Under the pieces are notes generated by a model. It did not search any database, was not told the origin of the DNA, and saw only the letters and a program-made list of their open reading frames with translations. The position numbers and the translations under genes were made by a program. From Ignavibacteriales bacterium (GTDB taxonomy: Bacteria; Bacteroidota; Ignavibacteria; UBA10030), in the NCBI GenBank assembly GCA_026390595.1, contig JAPLFQ010000033.1, positions 138,114-202,113 on the forward strand: 64,000 nucleotides of DNA, given 5' to 3'. How positions within the stretch are numbered: the stretch's first letter is position 1; the number at the start of each line of letters is the position of its first letter. This document shows, in pieces, positions 26,372-34,882 of this stretch.

Positions 26372-27364
26372 CTAGACTGCAACACCAACAGGTTCGGTGG
26401 ATTTCAGCCAGGCAACGTACTGGAGGATGTGATCGACAATAGGAGAAATCTCGACATACTGCATCAGTTCGCTCCGGATCCTGGAAGCATTCGGGAGGTT
26501 GCGCAGATACCCGGCGTAGTACTTACGGAACTCAATGACCGCCTTCCGCTCCCCTTTGAGCTCGATAGATAGATTCAGGTGCTCAATGAGAACACGCACA
26601 CGTTCATCGATCGACGGGATAGAGAGGATTTCTCCTGCCTGCATGAAGTGTTTCGCGTCCCGGAAGATCCAGGGGTTGTTGATCGCGGCACGAGCGATCA
26701 TGACACCGTCGCAGTCGGTTTCGTCAAACACTGCGCGAATTTTCATCGGAGTATCGAGGCCGCCATTCACAAAAATGGGGATATTGACTGCAGCTTTGAC
26801 GTGCGGGATCCACGAGAAGTCGGGATCTCCTGAGTGCCCCTGTGAGCGCGTCCGGCAGTGAATTGTGAGCCCTTGGGCGCCTGTCTGTTCGATCATCCTG
26901 GCTACGTCCACAATTCGGATGCTCTCAGAGTCCCAGCCTAGCCTTGTCTTCACTGTCACAGGCAGTTTCACGTTCTTGACGACGCTTGTGACGATCTTTT
27001 CCATCTGCGGCAAATTCTTCAGCAGTCCCGCCCCCGCCCCGCGCATGGCGATGTCCTTGACCCAGCAACCGCAGTTAATATCGATCAGATCCGGCCCGTA
27101 GCTCTCCGCGATGGATGCGGCCTTTTCCATCGAGGCCTCTTCTCCACCGTAGATCTGGATGGCGAAAGGACGTTCCTCCTCCCGAAACTCGAGCTTTCGC
27201 TTGGTCTTCAAGTTATCCCGGATCAGGCCTTCGGAGTTGACGAATTCCGTATAGACGATATCGGCTCCGAGTCTCTTGCAGACGAGGCGAAACGCCAGGT
27301 CCGTGACGTCTTCCATCGGCGCCAAAACAATCGGCTTCTCTATGTCAATATGGCCAATTCGCAT
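26372..27364 (-). CDS. dusB: tRNA-dihydrouridine synthase (DusB-type)
   Basis: A 330-residue flavin TIM barrel. LAPMEDVTDLAFR is the FMN-binding start, DINCGC carries catalytic C100, VTVKTRLGWD and THCRTRSQGHSG are tRNA and FMN contacts, and VNGGLDTP and IARAAINNPWIF complete the barrel. It reduces uridines in the tRNA D-loop. The usual NMGCP reads NCGCW: the Pro after the catalytic Cys is replaced by Trp, and an extra Cys lies two residues before it. The gene leads a minus-strand unit with polX and nth. Confidence 0.92.
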   Translation of the reverse strand: MRIGHIDIEKPIVLAPMEDVTDLAFRLVCKRLGADIVYTEFVNSEGLIRDNLKTKRKLEFREEERPFAIQIYGGEEASMEKAASIAESYGPDLIDINCGCWVKDIAMRGAGAGLLKNLPQMEKIVTSVVKNVKLPVTVKTRLGWDSESIRIVDVARMIEQTGAQGLTIHCRTRSQGHSGDPDFSWIPHVKAAVNIPIFVNGGLDTPMKIRAVFDETDCDGVMIARAAINNPWIFRDAKHFMQAGEILSIPSIDERVRVLIEHLNLSIELKGERKAVIEFRKYYAGYLRNLPNASRIRSELMQYVEISPIVDHILQYVAWLKSTEPVGVAV

Positions 27365-27420
27365 TCGAACCTTACATCCCCTTCTTATTCCAACGTATCT
27401 TGATTACCGACGTTCTACAG

Positions 27421-28437
27421 CTACATAGTCGCAATCTTGTCGACAATCGCATCGGTCATCTCAATAGTGCCAATGTAGCGGTCCGGGTTGAGATCACGCG
27501 TCACGTTCTTCCCTTCTTGTATGACTTCAGCTATCGCCCCCTGTATTTTCGCTGCGGCACCGAGTTCACCCAAATGATCGAGCATCATGGCCCCTGCGAG
27601 AGCCATGGCGCAAGGATTGGCAATGTTCTTACCCGCAATATCCGGTGCGCTTCCATGAACGGCCTCGAAGATCGCTGCATCATAGCCAATGTTCGCTCCC
27701 GGGGCAAGGCCAAGTCCTCCCACGAGTCCGGAGCAAAGATCCGAGAGGATGTCCCCAAAAAGGTTGGTTGTGACAATAATGTCAAACTGGTGCGGGTTCA
27801 ATACCAGCTGCATAGCCATGTTATCGACAATCCGATCGTTACACTCAATGTCTGGGAACTCCAGAGCGACCTTCTTTCCCACTTCCAGGAAAAGTCCACT
27901 CGTGTACTTGAGGATGTTTGCCTTGTGGACAATGGTCACTTTCTTTCTCTTGTGCTTCTGGGCGTACTCAAACGCTGCCCGAACGATTCGCTCGGATCCC
28001 GCTCTTGTCACCACGCCGATTGTCTCCGCTGCACTTTTCTTGGTGTCGATATAGTGCTCAATGCCGGAATAGAACTCCTCCGTATTCTCTCGAAATACAA
28101 TGAGGTCAACGGTCTTAAACGTTGATTTGACACCGATAAATGACTTCGCAGGTCGCAAATTAATAAAGAGGTCAAACTCCTTGCGAAGAGCAACGTTCAC
28201 GCTGCGGAACCCTGTCCCTATCGGGGTCGTCAAGGGCCCTTTCAATGCGACCTTGTTCTGTGCTACAGAATCAATTACCTGTTGGGGAAGTGGATCCTTG
28301 TACTTCTCAAGCGCCGGGATCCCGGCTTCCTGAAACTCCCAGGAAATCTGGACGCCAGTCGCCTCGATTATCCTTTGTGTTGATTCTGAGATACTCGGGC
28401 CGATGCCATCGCCAGGTATAAGGGTTATCGTGTGCAA
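27421..28437 (-). CDS. NAD-dependent isocitrate dehydrogenase-type decarboxylating dehydrogenase
   Basis: A 338-residue member of the isocitrate/isopropylmalate dehydrogenase family. ITLIPGDGIGP opens the fold, TTPIGTGFRSVNVALRK is the isocitrate-type substrate loop (isopropylmalate enzymes differ here), and RENTEEFYSGIEH, VHKANILK, DNMAMQL and EAVHGSAPDIAGK follow. It oxidises isocitrate to 2-oxoglutarate, most likely with NAD. No ATG stands at the family N-terminus. A TTG at 28437 with AGAGG nine bases upstream fits both the family length and the promoter at 28491-28519; the longer opening to 28536 would include the promoter. Confidence 0.87.
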   Translation of the reverse strand: MHTITLIPGDGIGPSISESTQRIIEATGVQISWEFQEAGIPALEKYKDPLPQQVIDSVAQNKVALKGPLTTPIGTGFRSVNVALRKEFDLFINLRPAKSFIGVKSTFKTVDLIVFRENTEEFYSGIEHYIDTKKSAAETIGVVTRAGSERIVRAAFEYAQKHKRKKVTIVHKANILKYTSGLFLEVGKKVALEFPDIECNDRIVDNMAMQLVLNPHQFDIIVTTNLFGDILSDLCSGLVGGLGLAPGANIGYDAAIFEAVHGSAPDIAGKNIANPCAMALAGAMMLDHLGELGAAAKIQGAIAEVIQEGKNVTRDLNPDRYIGTIEMTDAIVDKIATM

Positions 28438-28490
28438 GGTGAAGTACCTCTTCGGAATTTTAGACGAGTGATTAGATGCTTGAACAATCA

Positions 28491-28519
28491 AATATACGAA
28501 AACACGGGAGGAGATACAA
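28491..28519 (-). promoter_or_regulatory. promoter of the isocitrate dehydrogenase gene
   Basis: On the minus strand TTGTAT, 17 bases, TATATTTG, the last eight bases matching the Bacteroidota TAnnTTTG -7 element in full. Transcription would start about 47 bases before the TTG codon, which supports that start. Confidence 0.6.
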
Positions 28520-28583
28520 ACCTCACCTCCTCCCAAACCTCAAGGTTCCTGCAATGGTTCCGGGCAACCAGTGAGGGCAAGGT

Positions 28584-30125
28584 TCAAGCAGAATAGTAAT
28601 TGCGGTCAAGACTTCGGTACTGTATCGCCTCCCCCAGATGTTCGACGGCGATTCGATCTGACCTTGAAATATCCGCGATGGTCCTGGCCACCTTCAGAAT
28701 CCTATCATAGGCACGCGCAGACAATCCTAGTTTGTTCATCGCCATCTTCAGAAGGTCCGATCCGGAGCTGTCGACGGCACAGTATTCCTTGATCTCTTTG
28801 GCTGTCATGTCAGCGTTACAAAAAATGCCGGCCCGCTGCGCAAAACGCTGTGCTTGGACCTCCCTGGCGCCGACGACACGCGATCGGATCGCTGACGATG
28901 ACTCTCCGGACTTCTTCGCTACCAACTCACCATACCGCATCGCCGGCACTTCCACATGAATATCGATACGATCTAGCAACGGCCCTGATATCTTGCCGAC
29001 GTACCTCTGAATCTGAGCCGGGTGGCACGTGCAGTCTTGGAGAGGATTACCGAAGTTGCCGCAAGGGCATGGATTCATCGCGCACACAAGCATGAAGTTT
29101 GCAGGATAGTCAACTGACATTTTTGCACGACTGATAGTAACTCTTCCATCTTCAAGCGGTTGCCGCAACACCTCTAGAGCGTTTCTTTGAAACTCAGGCA
29201 GCTCGTCCAGGAATAGAACCCCGTGATGCGCGAGAGAGATTTCACCCGGTCGCGGGATCGTCCCACCGCCGACGAGCGCTGAGTCCGAGATTGTATGGTG
29301 CGGAGCCCTGAATGGACGGTGTGAAACGATTGCCTTCCCTGCCGGCAGCAATCCTGCCACAGAATGAATCTTGGTTGTCTCGATAGCTTCCTCGAATGCC
29401 AGTGCTGGCAAAATGCCAGGCAAGCGTTTGGCCAGCATAGTTTTACCTGAACCGGGCGGACCTATCATTATTAAATTATGGCCCCCAGCCGCTGCCACCT
29501 CTAGCGATCTCTTGACATTTTCCTGCCCTTTCACGTCACAGAAATCAAGCTCATAGGCCTGTTCTTCGGCAAACACTTCGCTTGCTCTCACTCGCAAGGG
29601 ATGCCGACAGTCTTCTGCAGCTGAGAAGAAGTCAACCGCATCGAGCAGTGAATCTACAGGAAAAACATCCAGCCCTGCAACGAGAGCCGCTTCCCTTGCA
29701 TTGGCATGTGGCAGGACAAGTCCTTTGGCTTTTCTGGCTCTCGCTTCCAAAGCAATCACCAGCGCTCCATGAATTGGTCGAAGTCCCCCGTCCAGAGCCA
29801 ATTCCCCGAGGACGACGTATTCACTCAACGTCTTGCACGCTAATTGCTCTGAACCTGAAAGGATTGCTATCGATATGGGAAGATCGAATGCCGATCCCTC
29901 CTTCTTGACATCAGCAGGGGCCAAATTGACAGTGATTCGTTGCCCGGGAAAGCGGAATCCCGAATTCCTGATTGCCGCAAAGACACGTTGGTAGCTTTCC
30001 TTTATGGCGTTATCGGGCAGGCCAACGAGGTGAAATCGCGGGATATTGCCATCAATGTTGGTCTCAACTTCGACGAGATATGCGTCCACGCCAAATGTCG
30101 CGGCGCTTCGGACCTGAGTGAACAT
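28584..30125 (-). CDS. comM: YifB/ComM-type Mg-chelatase-like AAA+ ATPase
   Basis: A 513-residue protein. The N-terminal Lon-S5-like ChlI domain (GVDAYLVEVE, LVGLPDNAIKES, VLGELALDG) is followed by the AAA+ core with Walker A GPPGSGKT at 222-229, Walker B VLFLDELPEF and a C-terminal Mg-chelatase domain with a four-cysteine insert (MNPCPCGNFG, DCTCHPAQ). ComM is a hexameric helicase that extends branch migration during natural transformation. GGGAGG precedes the ATG. It lies downstream of nuoI (159-base gap, in which no feature was seen). Confidence 0.93.
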   Translation of the reverse strand: MFTQVRSAATFGVDAYLVEVETNIDGNIPRFHLVGLPDNAIKESYQRVFAAIRNSGFRFPGQRITVNLAPADVKKEGSAFDLPISIAILSGSEQLACKTLSEYVVLGELALDGGLRPIHGALVIALEARARKAKGLVLPHANAREAALVAGLDVFPVDSLLDAVDFFSAAEDCRHPLRVRASEVFAEEQAYELDFCDVKGQENVKRSLEVAAAGGHNLIMIGPPGSGKTMLAKRLPGILPALAFEEAIETTKIHSVAGLLPAGKAIVSHRPFRAPHHTISDSALVGGGTIPRPGEISLAHHGVLFLDELPEFQRNALEVLRQPLEDGRVTISRAKMSVDYPANFMLVCAMNPCPCGNFGNPLQDCTCHPAQIQRYVGKISGPLLDRIDIHVEVPAMRYGELVAKKSGESSSAIRSRVVGAREVQAQRFAQRAGIFCNADMTAKEIKEYCAVDSSGSDLLKMAMNKLGLSARAYDRILKVARTIADISRSDRIAVEHLGEAIQYRSLDRNYYSA

Positions 30126-30284
30126 TGGATCCTCCCAGGTTAGTCAGCTGGTCGTTTCGGTGTGATATGACAACTGGAACGAGGTTCCGACCCTTACGCT
30201 AGATCAGAGTCGGGGAGAATGAAGTGCTTTGCGTCCGTGGGGTTATGCCATTGCAGTTCTTGTAGATTGTAGGGTGTTTGAGGG

Positions 30285-30785
30285 TTATCTGTATTGTCTC
30301 AGAAATTCGAGTCTGTCCTTAAGTTCCTCTGTGGACTTCAGAAGTTTGTCTTTTCCAAAAACAGCTTCCTCTTGATTCGAAAAAACCAACTCGTACTCCT
30401 TGCTCATGACAATTGCCTCTTCCGGGCAGACCTCTTCGCAGAAGCCGCAGAAGATACACCGCACCATGTTTATCTCAAATTTGACCGGAAAACGTTCCTT
30501 CTCAAGCTGGGTTTCTGAAGCCTGTACCTCGATCGCCAGAGCCGGACAAACTCTCGAGCAAAGGCCGCATGCCACACACCGTTCTACTTCATTTTCCTTC
30601 ACGAGGACTGGGCGTCCCCTGAAGGATGCATTTGGCTGGTAGCGCTCTTCCGGGTAGTTATAGGTGAATTTCGGCTTGAACATCTCTGCAATTGTCTGCC
30701 GAAGCCCTTTCAGAATCTCTGGAACGTAGCTCTTCTGCCAAACGCTGAGGTCCTTCTTCCGAATGATCTTGCCATGCACCTGCAT
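30285..30785 (-). CDS. nuoI: NADH-quinone oxidoreductase subunit I
   Basis: A 166-residue ferredoxin-like complex I subunit with two 4Fe-4S motifs: C70, C73, C76, C80 (CVACGLCSRVCP) and C110, C113, C116, C120 (CIFCGFCEEVCP). It passes electrons through clusters N6a and N6b towards quinone. The ATG at 30785 has AGGAGAG upstream; an ATG at 30812 overlapping the nuoH stop is the alternative. It is the last nuo gene here. ComM follows rather than nuoJ, so the complex I genes are split in this genome. Confidence 0.93.
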   Translation of the reverse strand: MQVHGKIIRKKDLSVWQKSYVPEILKGLRQTIAEMFKPKFTYNYPEERYQPNASFRGRPVLVKENEVERCVACGLCSRVCPALAIEVQASETQLEKERFPVKFEINMVRCIFCGFCEEVCPEEAIVMSKEYELVFSNQEEAVFGKDKLLKSTEELKDRLEFLRQYR

Positions 30786-30808
30786 CTGATTCGTCTCTCC
30801 TCTTCTCG

Positions 30809-31849
30809 TCATTGAAGCAACAGGATCACCAGACCCGTCACAAGCACATTCGCCAGGGCCAAGGGAAGCATCACTTTCCACCCAATGTTCATGAGTTGAT
30901 CGTACCGGAATCTCGGGATCGTCCACCTGACCACGATGAAAAACAGAAGCACGATGACCAGTTTCACGCAGAACGTGAGCACTTGAAGGATGCTCAATGT
31001 GAAGGGTGACAATCCGAGGTACTCGGCATAGGGAAGATGCCATCCTCCAAGAAACAAAGTGACAATCACGGCTCCTGCTGTAAACATGTTCGCGTATTCC
31101 GCCAGAAAGAAGAGCCCGAATTTCAATCCGGTGTACTCTGTATGGTATCCGCCGACCAGTTCCGGCTCAGCTTCGGGCAAATCGAACGGCAATCGATTTG
31201 TCTCAGCGAACGCAGCCACCACGAAGGTAATAAACGCAACAGGCTGGAGGAAAATATTCCACGCCGGGATCCATCCCCCTATATACCGGGCCTGATGCAG
31301 GACAATCTGGTCAAGTCTGAGCGTCCCTGCAACCATCACCACGCCAATGATCGAAAGTCCCATCGAGAGCTCATAGCTGATCATCTGAGCGGAAGATCGG
31401 AGGCCGCCCAGAAGGGAATACTTGTTGTTCGACGACCACCCTGCCAACGTGATACCATACACCCCGAGTGATGTGATGGAAAGAAGATACAGTATCCCCA
31501 CATTCACGTCGGCAATCATGAGCTTCACCTGACTCCCGAAAAGCTCGATGGTATTGCCGAAAGGAACGATCGCAAAGGTGCTCAGCGAAACAGCAATCGA
31601 GATTATCGGGGCCAGATCGTGAACGGGCTTGTACGCGCTTGCTGGCACGATGTCTTCTTTCAACAGGAGCTTCGCGACATCTGCAATGCCCTGGAAGAGT
31701 CCCCACGGTCCAACCCTATTCGGACCCAGCCGGTTCTGGATAAATGCGCTCACTCTTCGCTCAGCATACACGAGCAAAATCACAGACACAAGAACGATTG
31801 AGAGGAAGGTGATGAACTTGGCAATCGATATGAGAATGAGAGATTCCAT
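30809..31849 (-). CDS. nuoH: NADH-quinone oxidoreductase subunit H
   Basis: A 346-residue membrane subunit with about eight helices. Signatures include VYAERRVSAFIQNRLGPNRV near the N-terminus, WGLFQGIADVAKLLLKED, and the acidic loop AETNRLPFDLPEAEPELVGG, which line the quinone chamber at the junction with the peripheral arm. It starts 4 bases after nuoG's stop, and its TGA overlaps a possible nuoI start. Confidence 0.95.
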   Translation of the reverse strand: MESLILISIAKFITFLSIVLVSVILLVYAERRVSAFIQNRLGPNRVGPWGLFQGIADVAKLLLKEDIVPASAYKPVHDLAPIISIAVSLSTFAIVPFGNTIELFGSQVKLMIADVNVGILYLLSITSLGVYGITLAGWSSNNKYSLLGGLRSSAQMISYELSMGLSIIGVVMVAGTLRLDQIVLHQARYIGGWIPAWNIFLQPVAFITFVVAAFAETNRLPFDLPEAEPELVGGYHTEYTGLKFGLFFLAEYANMFTAGAVIVTLFLGGWHLPYAEYLGLSPFTLSILQVLTFCVKLVIVLLFFIVVRWTIPRFRYDQLMNIGWKVMLPLALANVLVTGLVILLLQ

Positions 31850-31853
31850 AGTG

Positions 31854-33542
31854 TCAAACAGTGCCGACTGCTGTGATTGCAGTTTCAGAAGAATTCAATG
31901 CAGTACCCTGTGCGCCAATCGAGGTGTAGTTAAATCCTTTGAACGAAGGGACTTTCTCCGAGACCTCCTTGAAGACATCCTCAGCGGTGACGTACTTGAG
32001 TCTCGCCCCCATGGCATTTCCGATCGCCGTAAGGATTCTCCAGCTCGGACGGGAATCTTTCTTGAGGGGACGGCCCCATCGATCATTCTGTGACGCGAAC
32101 TTGTCCCAGCGGCTCATGGCGAATCCATCACGAGCCCTGTCCAGCTCCAGAGTCGCAACAGCGGGACGGCTTCGCTGAACGATCCCTCGGAAATTTGTGA
32201 ACGTTCCGTGTTTCTCCGCATACGTCGAGCATGACAGGACGATGTCTGCAAGGTCAGTGGTCTTGTTGCGGACTGAGGAATGCACAATCAGAAGATCTAG
32301 ACTCGAGAGGACAGCTGCCACCCGAGGATCTTCTGCGATGTCATCCTCCAGCACATAAAGGGACTTGATTGAGCCATCCTTGATCCCTTTCAAGATACCG
32401 GCAAGATCGAGACCCCCTTCGGACGGTTTCACTCCGACCAGCCGCGCTCCGAGGCTGTTCGGAGTCTTGTCTGCGCGAATGAGCAGGTTGTCGTCATCCC
32501 CTTCTTTACTGTGCTGCACAAGATCGATATGCTTCGTCCCGACAATTTCCCGAATGAACTTCTGGAAGACGAAATTGTCCTCGTTCGTCGCAAAGGCCGA
32601 CCCAACCCCTGCAATTTCGCTTTTTTTGTAGCCCTTCAGACCGGATACAGCCATTGCAATGGCTTCATCCCATCCCACTTCCACAAGAGTATCCTCTTTC
32701 CGAATCAACGGACCGTTCAGCCGCTCCTGACTCGATACTGACTTGAAGGTGTTCAAGCGGCCGGCATCACACATCCAATACGAGTTCACTTGTTCGTTGT
32801 GGCGTGGCGTGAGGCGCAGGATCTCATTGTTGCGGACCCACATATGCGTGTTGCAGCCCCGTGAACATCCAACGCAAACAGTGTCTGTTGACGACATCTC
32901 CCAGACTCTGGACTTGAAGCGAAAATCCGTGCTTGTCAAAGCACCGACGGGGCAGAGTTCGATAACGTTCATCGCATAGGGATTGTCAAGCTGTGTGCCG
33001 GGGAACGTGGTCAGAACCACGTGTGTGCCCCGCTCAGTAAACGTAAGTACAGGCTGCTTTGCGATTTCGTCGGAGAACCTGATGCAGCGCGAACACATGA
33101 TACAGCGCTCGACATCAAGCATGACATTCGGACCCAGCTCTACGCGCTTCGGCTTATGTACTTTGTCTTCATCAAACCGGCTGTAACCCGAACTGTATTT
33201 GTAGGAGTAGTCCTGAAGCTTGCATTCGCCCGCTTCGTCGCAAATAGGACAGTCGAGAGGATGATTGATGAGCAAGAACTCCATGACTGCCTGCCTCGCC
33301 TTCACCACCTTCTCGCTTTTCGTTCTGACGACCATTCCCTCGCTTACCGGCGTTGAGCAAGCAATTGCGAGCTTAGGCATTCTCTCTATCTCAACCAGGC
33401 ACATGCGACAGTTACCCGAAACGGAGAGCTTCGAATGCCAGCAGAAGTGCGGGATCTCAATCCCGTTCGCCGCAGCTGCCTCGATGACCGTCAGCTTCGG
33501 GTCTACTTCAAACTCTTTCCCATCAAGTGTTATCTTCGCCAT
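31854..33542 (-). CDS. nuoG: NADH-quinone oxidoreductase subunit G
   Basis: A 562-residue subunit. The 2Fe-2S domain has HFCWHSKLSVSGNCRMC, the His-Cys cluster motif is HPLDCPICDEAGEC, two further motifs are RCIMCSRCIRF and ELCPVGAL, and the molybdopterin-type 4Fe-4S domain starts VCVGCSRGCNTH. It carries electrons from the NADH module to NuoI. The C-terminal molybdopterin-like domain is short (about 300 residues) compared with the ~900-residue enterobacterial protein, which is common in this phylum. It heads a GHI cluster; nuoA-F and J-N are not in the window. Confidence 0.92.
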   Translation of the reverse strand: MAKITLDGKEFEVDPKLTVIEAAAANGIEIPHFCWHSKLSVSGNCRMCLVEIERMPKLAIACSTPVSEGMVVRTKSEKVVKARQAVMEFLLINHPLDCPICDEAGECKLQDYSYKYSSGYSRFDEDKVHKPKRVELGPNVMLDVERCIMCSRCIRFSDEIAKQPVLTFTERGTHVVLTTFPGTQLDNPYAMNVIELCPVGALTSTDFRFKSRVWEMSSTDTVCVGCSRGCNTHMWVRNNEILRLTPRHNEQVNSYWMCDAGRLNTFKSVSSQERLNGPLIRKEDTLVEVGWDEAIAMAVSGLKGYKKSEIAGVGSAFATNEDNFVFQKFIREIVGTKHIDLVQHSKEGDDDNLLIRADKTPNSLGARLVGVKPSEGGLDLAGILKGIKDGSIKSLYVLEDDIAEDPRVAAVLSSLDLLIVHSSVRNKTTDLADIVLSCSTYAEKHGTFTNFRGIVQRSRPAVATLELDRARDGFAMSRWDKFASQNDRWGRPLKKDSRPSWRILTAIGNAMGARLKYVTAEDVFKEVSEKVPSFKGFNYTSIGAQGTALNSSETAITAVGTV

Positions 33543-33574
33543 AGTCTCTTACGCAGTAGATATCAGGTTTCTCT

Positions 33575-34813
33575 TCAGAACTTTTTCGAATACTCAGCAA
33601 GAGCCGCACTGACTATGGTCAGCGCCCGCCGGAGATCCTCCCCTTTCAACATGAAGGCGAGACGAACCTCGTTAGATCCGGAATTCCGGCTTGCATAGAA
33701 TCCCGGACCAGGCGCCAGCAATACGGTTTCTCGCTCGTACTCATATTCCGCGATAAGCCACTTGGAAAAATGCTCCGCGTCCTTCACAGGAAGACCGACC
33801 ATGATGTAAAACGCACCTTCGGGCTTGTAGAATGTGACACCCGGAATAGTTGCAAGTCCAGCATACACAACATCACGTCGTCGACGAAATTCTTCGACGA
33901 TAGGCTGCGTGTACGTCTTTGGCGCTTGCAGCAGCGGAACCAGGGCAAGTTGTTCAATGGACGCAACGGACAAACGGGCCATTCCGAATCGGAACGCAGA
34001 TTGCACAATCTCCTTGTTGTGGCTCGCCAAAGCTCCAATGCGGGCTCCGCAGACATTGAATCGCTTCGACGTACTGTCGAGCAGAACAGCCTGATCGGCG
34101 ATCTCCGGAAAATCGAACACACTGTTCACGGCGGTGTCGTACGCGAATTCGCGATACACTTCGTCCGACAACAAGAACAGGTTGTGGCGTTTGACAATAT
34201 CCACCAAACGCAGCATTTCTTCGCGGGTGTAAATGGTACCGGTCGGGTTCGACGGATTGCAGATAAGAATGGCACGCGTCCTCGACGTAATTCGTCGTTC
34301 GATTTCTTCCGAGGGGGGGAGGTGAAATCCATCCTGAATCCGAAGCGGGATCGGGTTCAACTTGATGTTTGCGATACTGGCGAAGCCGTTGTAATTGGTG
34401 TAGAAGGGCTCAAACACAATCACATCGTCGCCATAGTCGCAGATTGCGCACATCGCAAACACAATCGCCTCAGAGCCACCGGCCGTCACGATGATCTCGT
34501 TCTCCTGCACATCGATGCCGCAAGCCTGATAATAGGATTTCCATGCCTGCACCGCCTGAGGAAGACCATTCGAAGGCGCATACGCGAGCGTTTGCAGCTT
34601 CAGTTCGCGGATGGTATCAAAGACAATTGGATGAGTCGGGAGGTCGGGTTGCCCAATGTTGAGATGATAAACCTTTACTCCCTGCTGCTTCCTGGCCTCC
34701 GCCGTCGCTGACAATTTCCGTATAGGTGAATCCTGCGTCGATTTCGCCCGCGAGGAAATCGAGGGAGCGCTTCGGGTACCCTTTGCATCTGTTTCCTGGA
34801 CTACTGTTGTCAT
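33575..34813 (-). CDS. class I/II pyridoxal-phosphate aminotransferase
   Basis: A 412-residue fold-type I aminotransferase. It shows YHLNIGQPDLPTHP, YAPSNGLPQ, TAGGSEAIVFAM, CNPSNPTGTIYT, the PLP lysine in STSKRFNVCGARIG and a C-terminal arginine in NEVRLAFML. It resembles the AspC/PatA group that transaminates aspartate or related amino acids. The ATG at 34813 (GGAG upstream) was preferred over an earlier ATG at 34873. The first ~40 residues are Ser/Thr-rich and outside the core. It lies 32 bases upstream of nuoG and 69 bases downstream of the M16 peptidase. Confidence 0.88.
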   Translation of the reverse strand: MTTVVQETDAKGTRSAPSISSRAKSTQDSPIRKLSATAEARKQQGVKVYHLNIGQPDLPTHPIVFDTIRELKLQTLAYAPSNGLPQAVQAWKSYYQACGIDVQENEIIVTAGGSEAIVFAMCAICDYGDDVIVFEPFYTNYNGFASIANIKLNPIPLRIQDGFHLPPSEEIERRITSRTRAILICNPSNPTGTIYTREEMLRLVDIVKRHNLFLLSDEVYREFAYDTAVNSVFDFPEIADQAVLLDSTSKRFNVCGARIGALASHNKEIVQSAFRFGMARLSVASIEQLALVPLLQAPKTYTQPIVEEFRRRRDVVYAGLATIPGVTFYKPEGAFYIMVGLPVKDAEHFSKWLIAEYEYERETVLLAPGPGFYASRNSGSNEVRLAFMLKGEDLRRALTIVSAALAEYSKKF

Positions 34814-34882
34814 TGTGTCTTGCTCCATTTCGTGCCGAGCCGGCCCAAAGGCCAAATGTCTCGGCTTCAGCAACCGGGAAAT

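Noticed and set aside
27421..28536. Longer isocitrate dehydrogenase starting at 28536
   Set aside because: The extra 33 residues are not family-like and would include the promoter at 28491-28519; the TTG at 28437 has a ribosome site.
30126..30284. GGAAC-GAG-GTTCC dyad in the nuoI-comM gap as an operator
   Set aside because: Only 5 bp per arm and no promoter beside it; too likely by chance.
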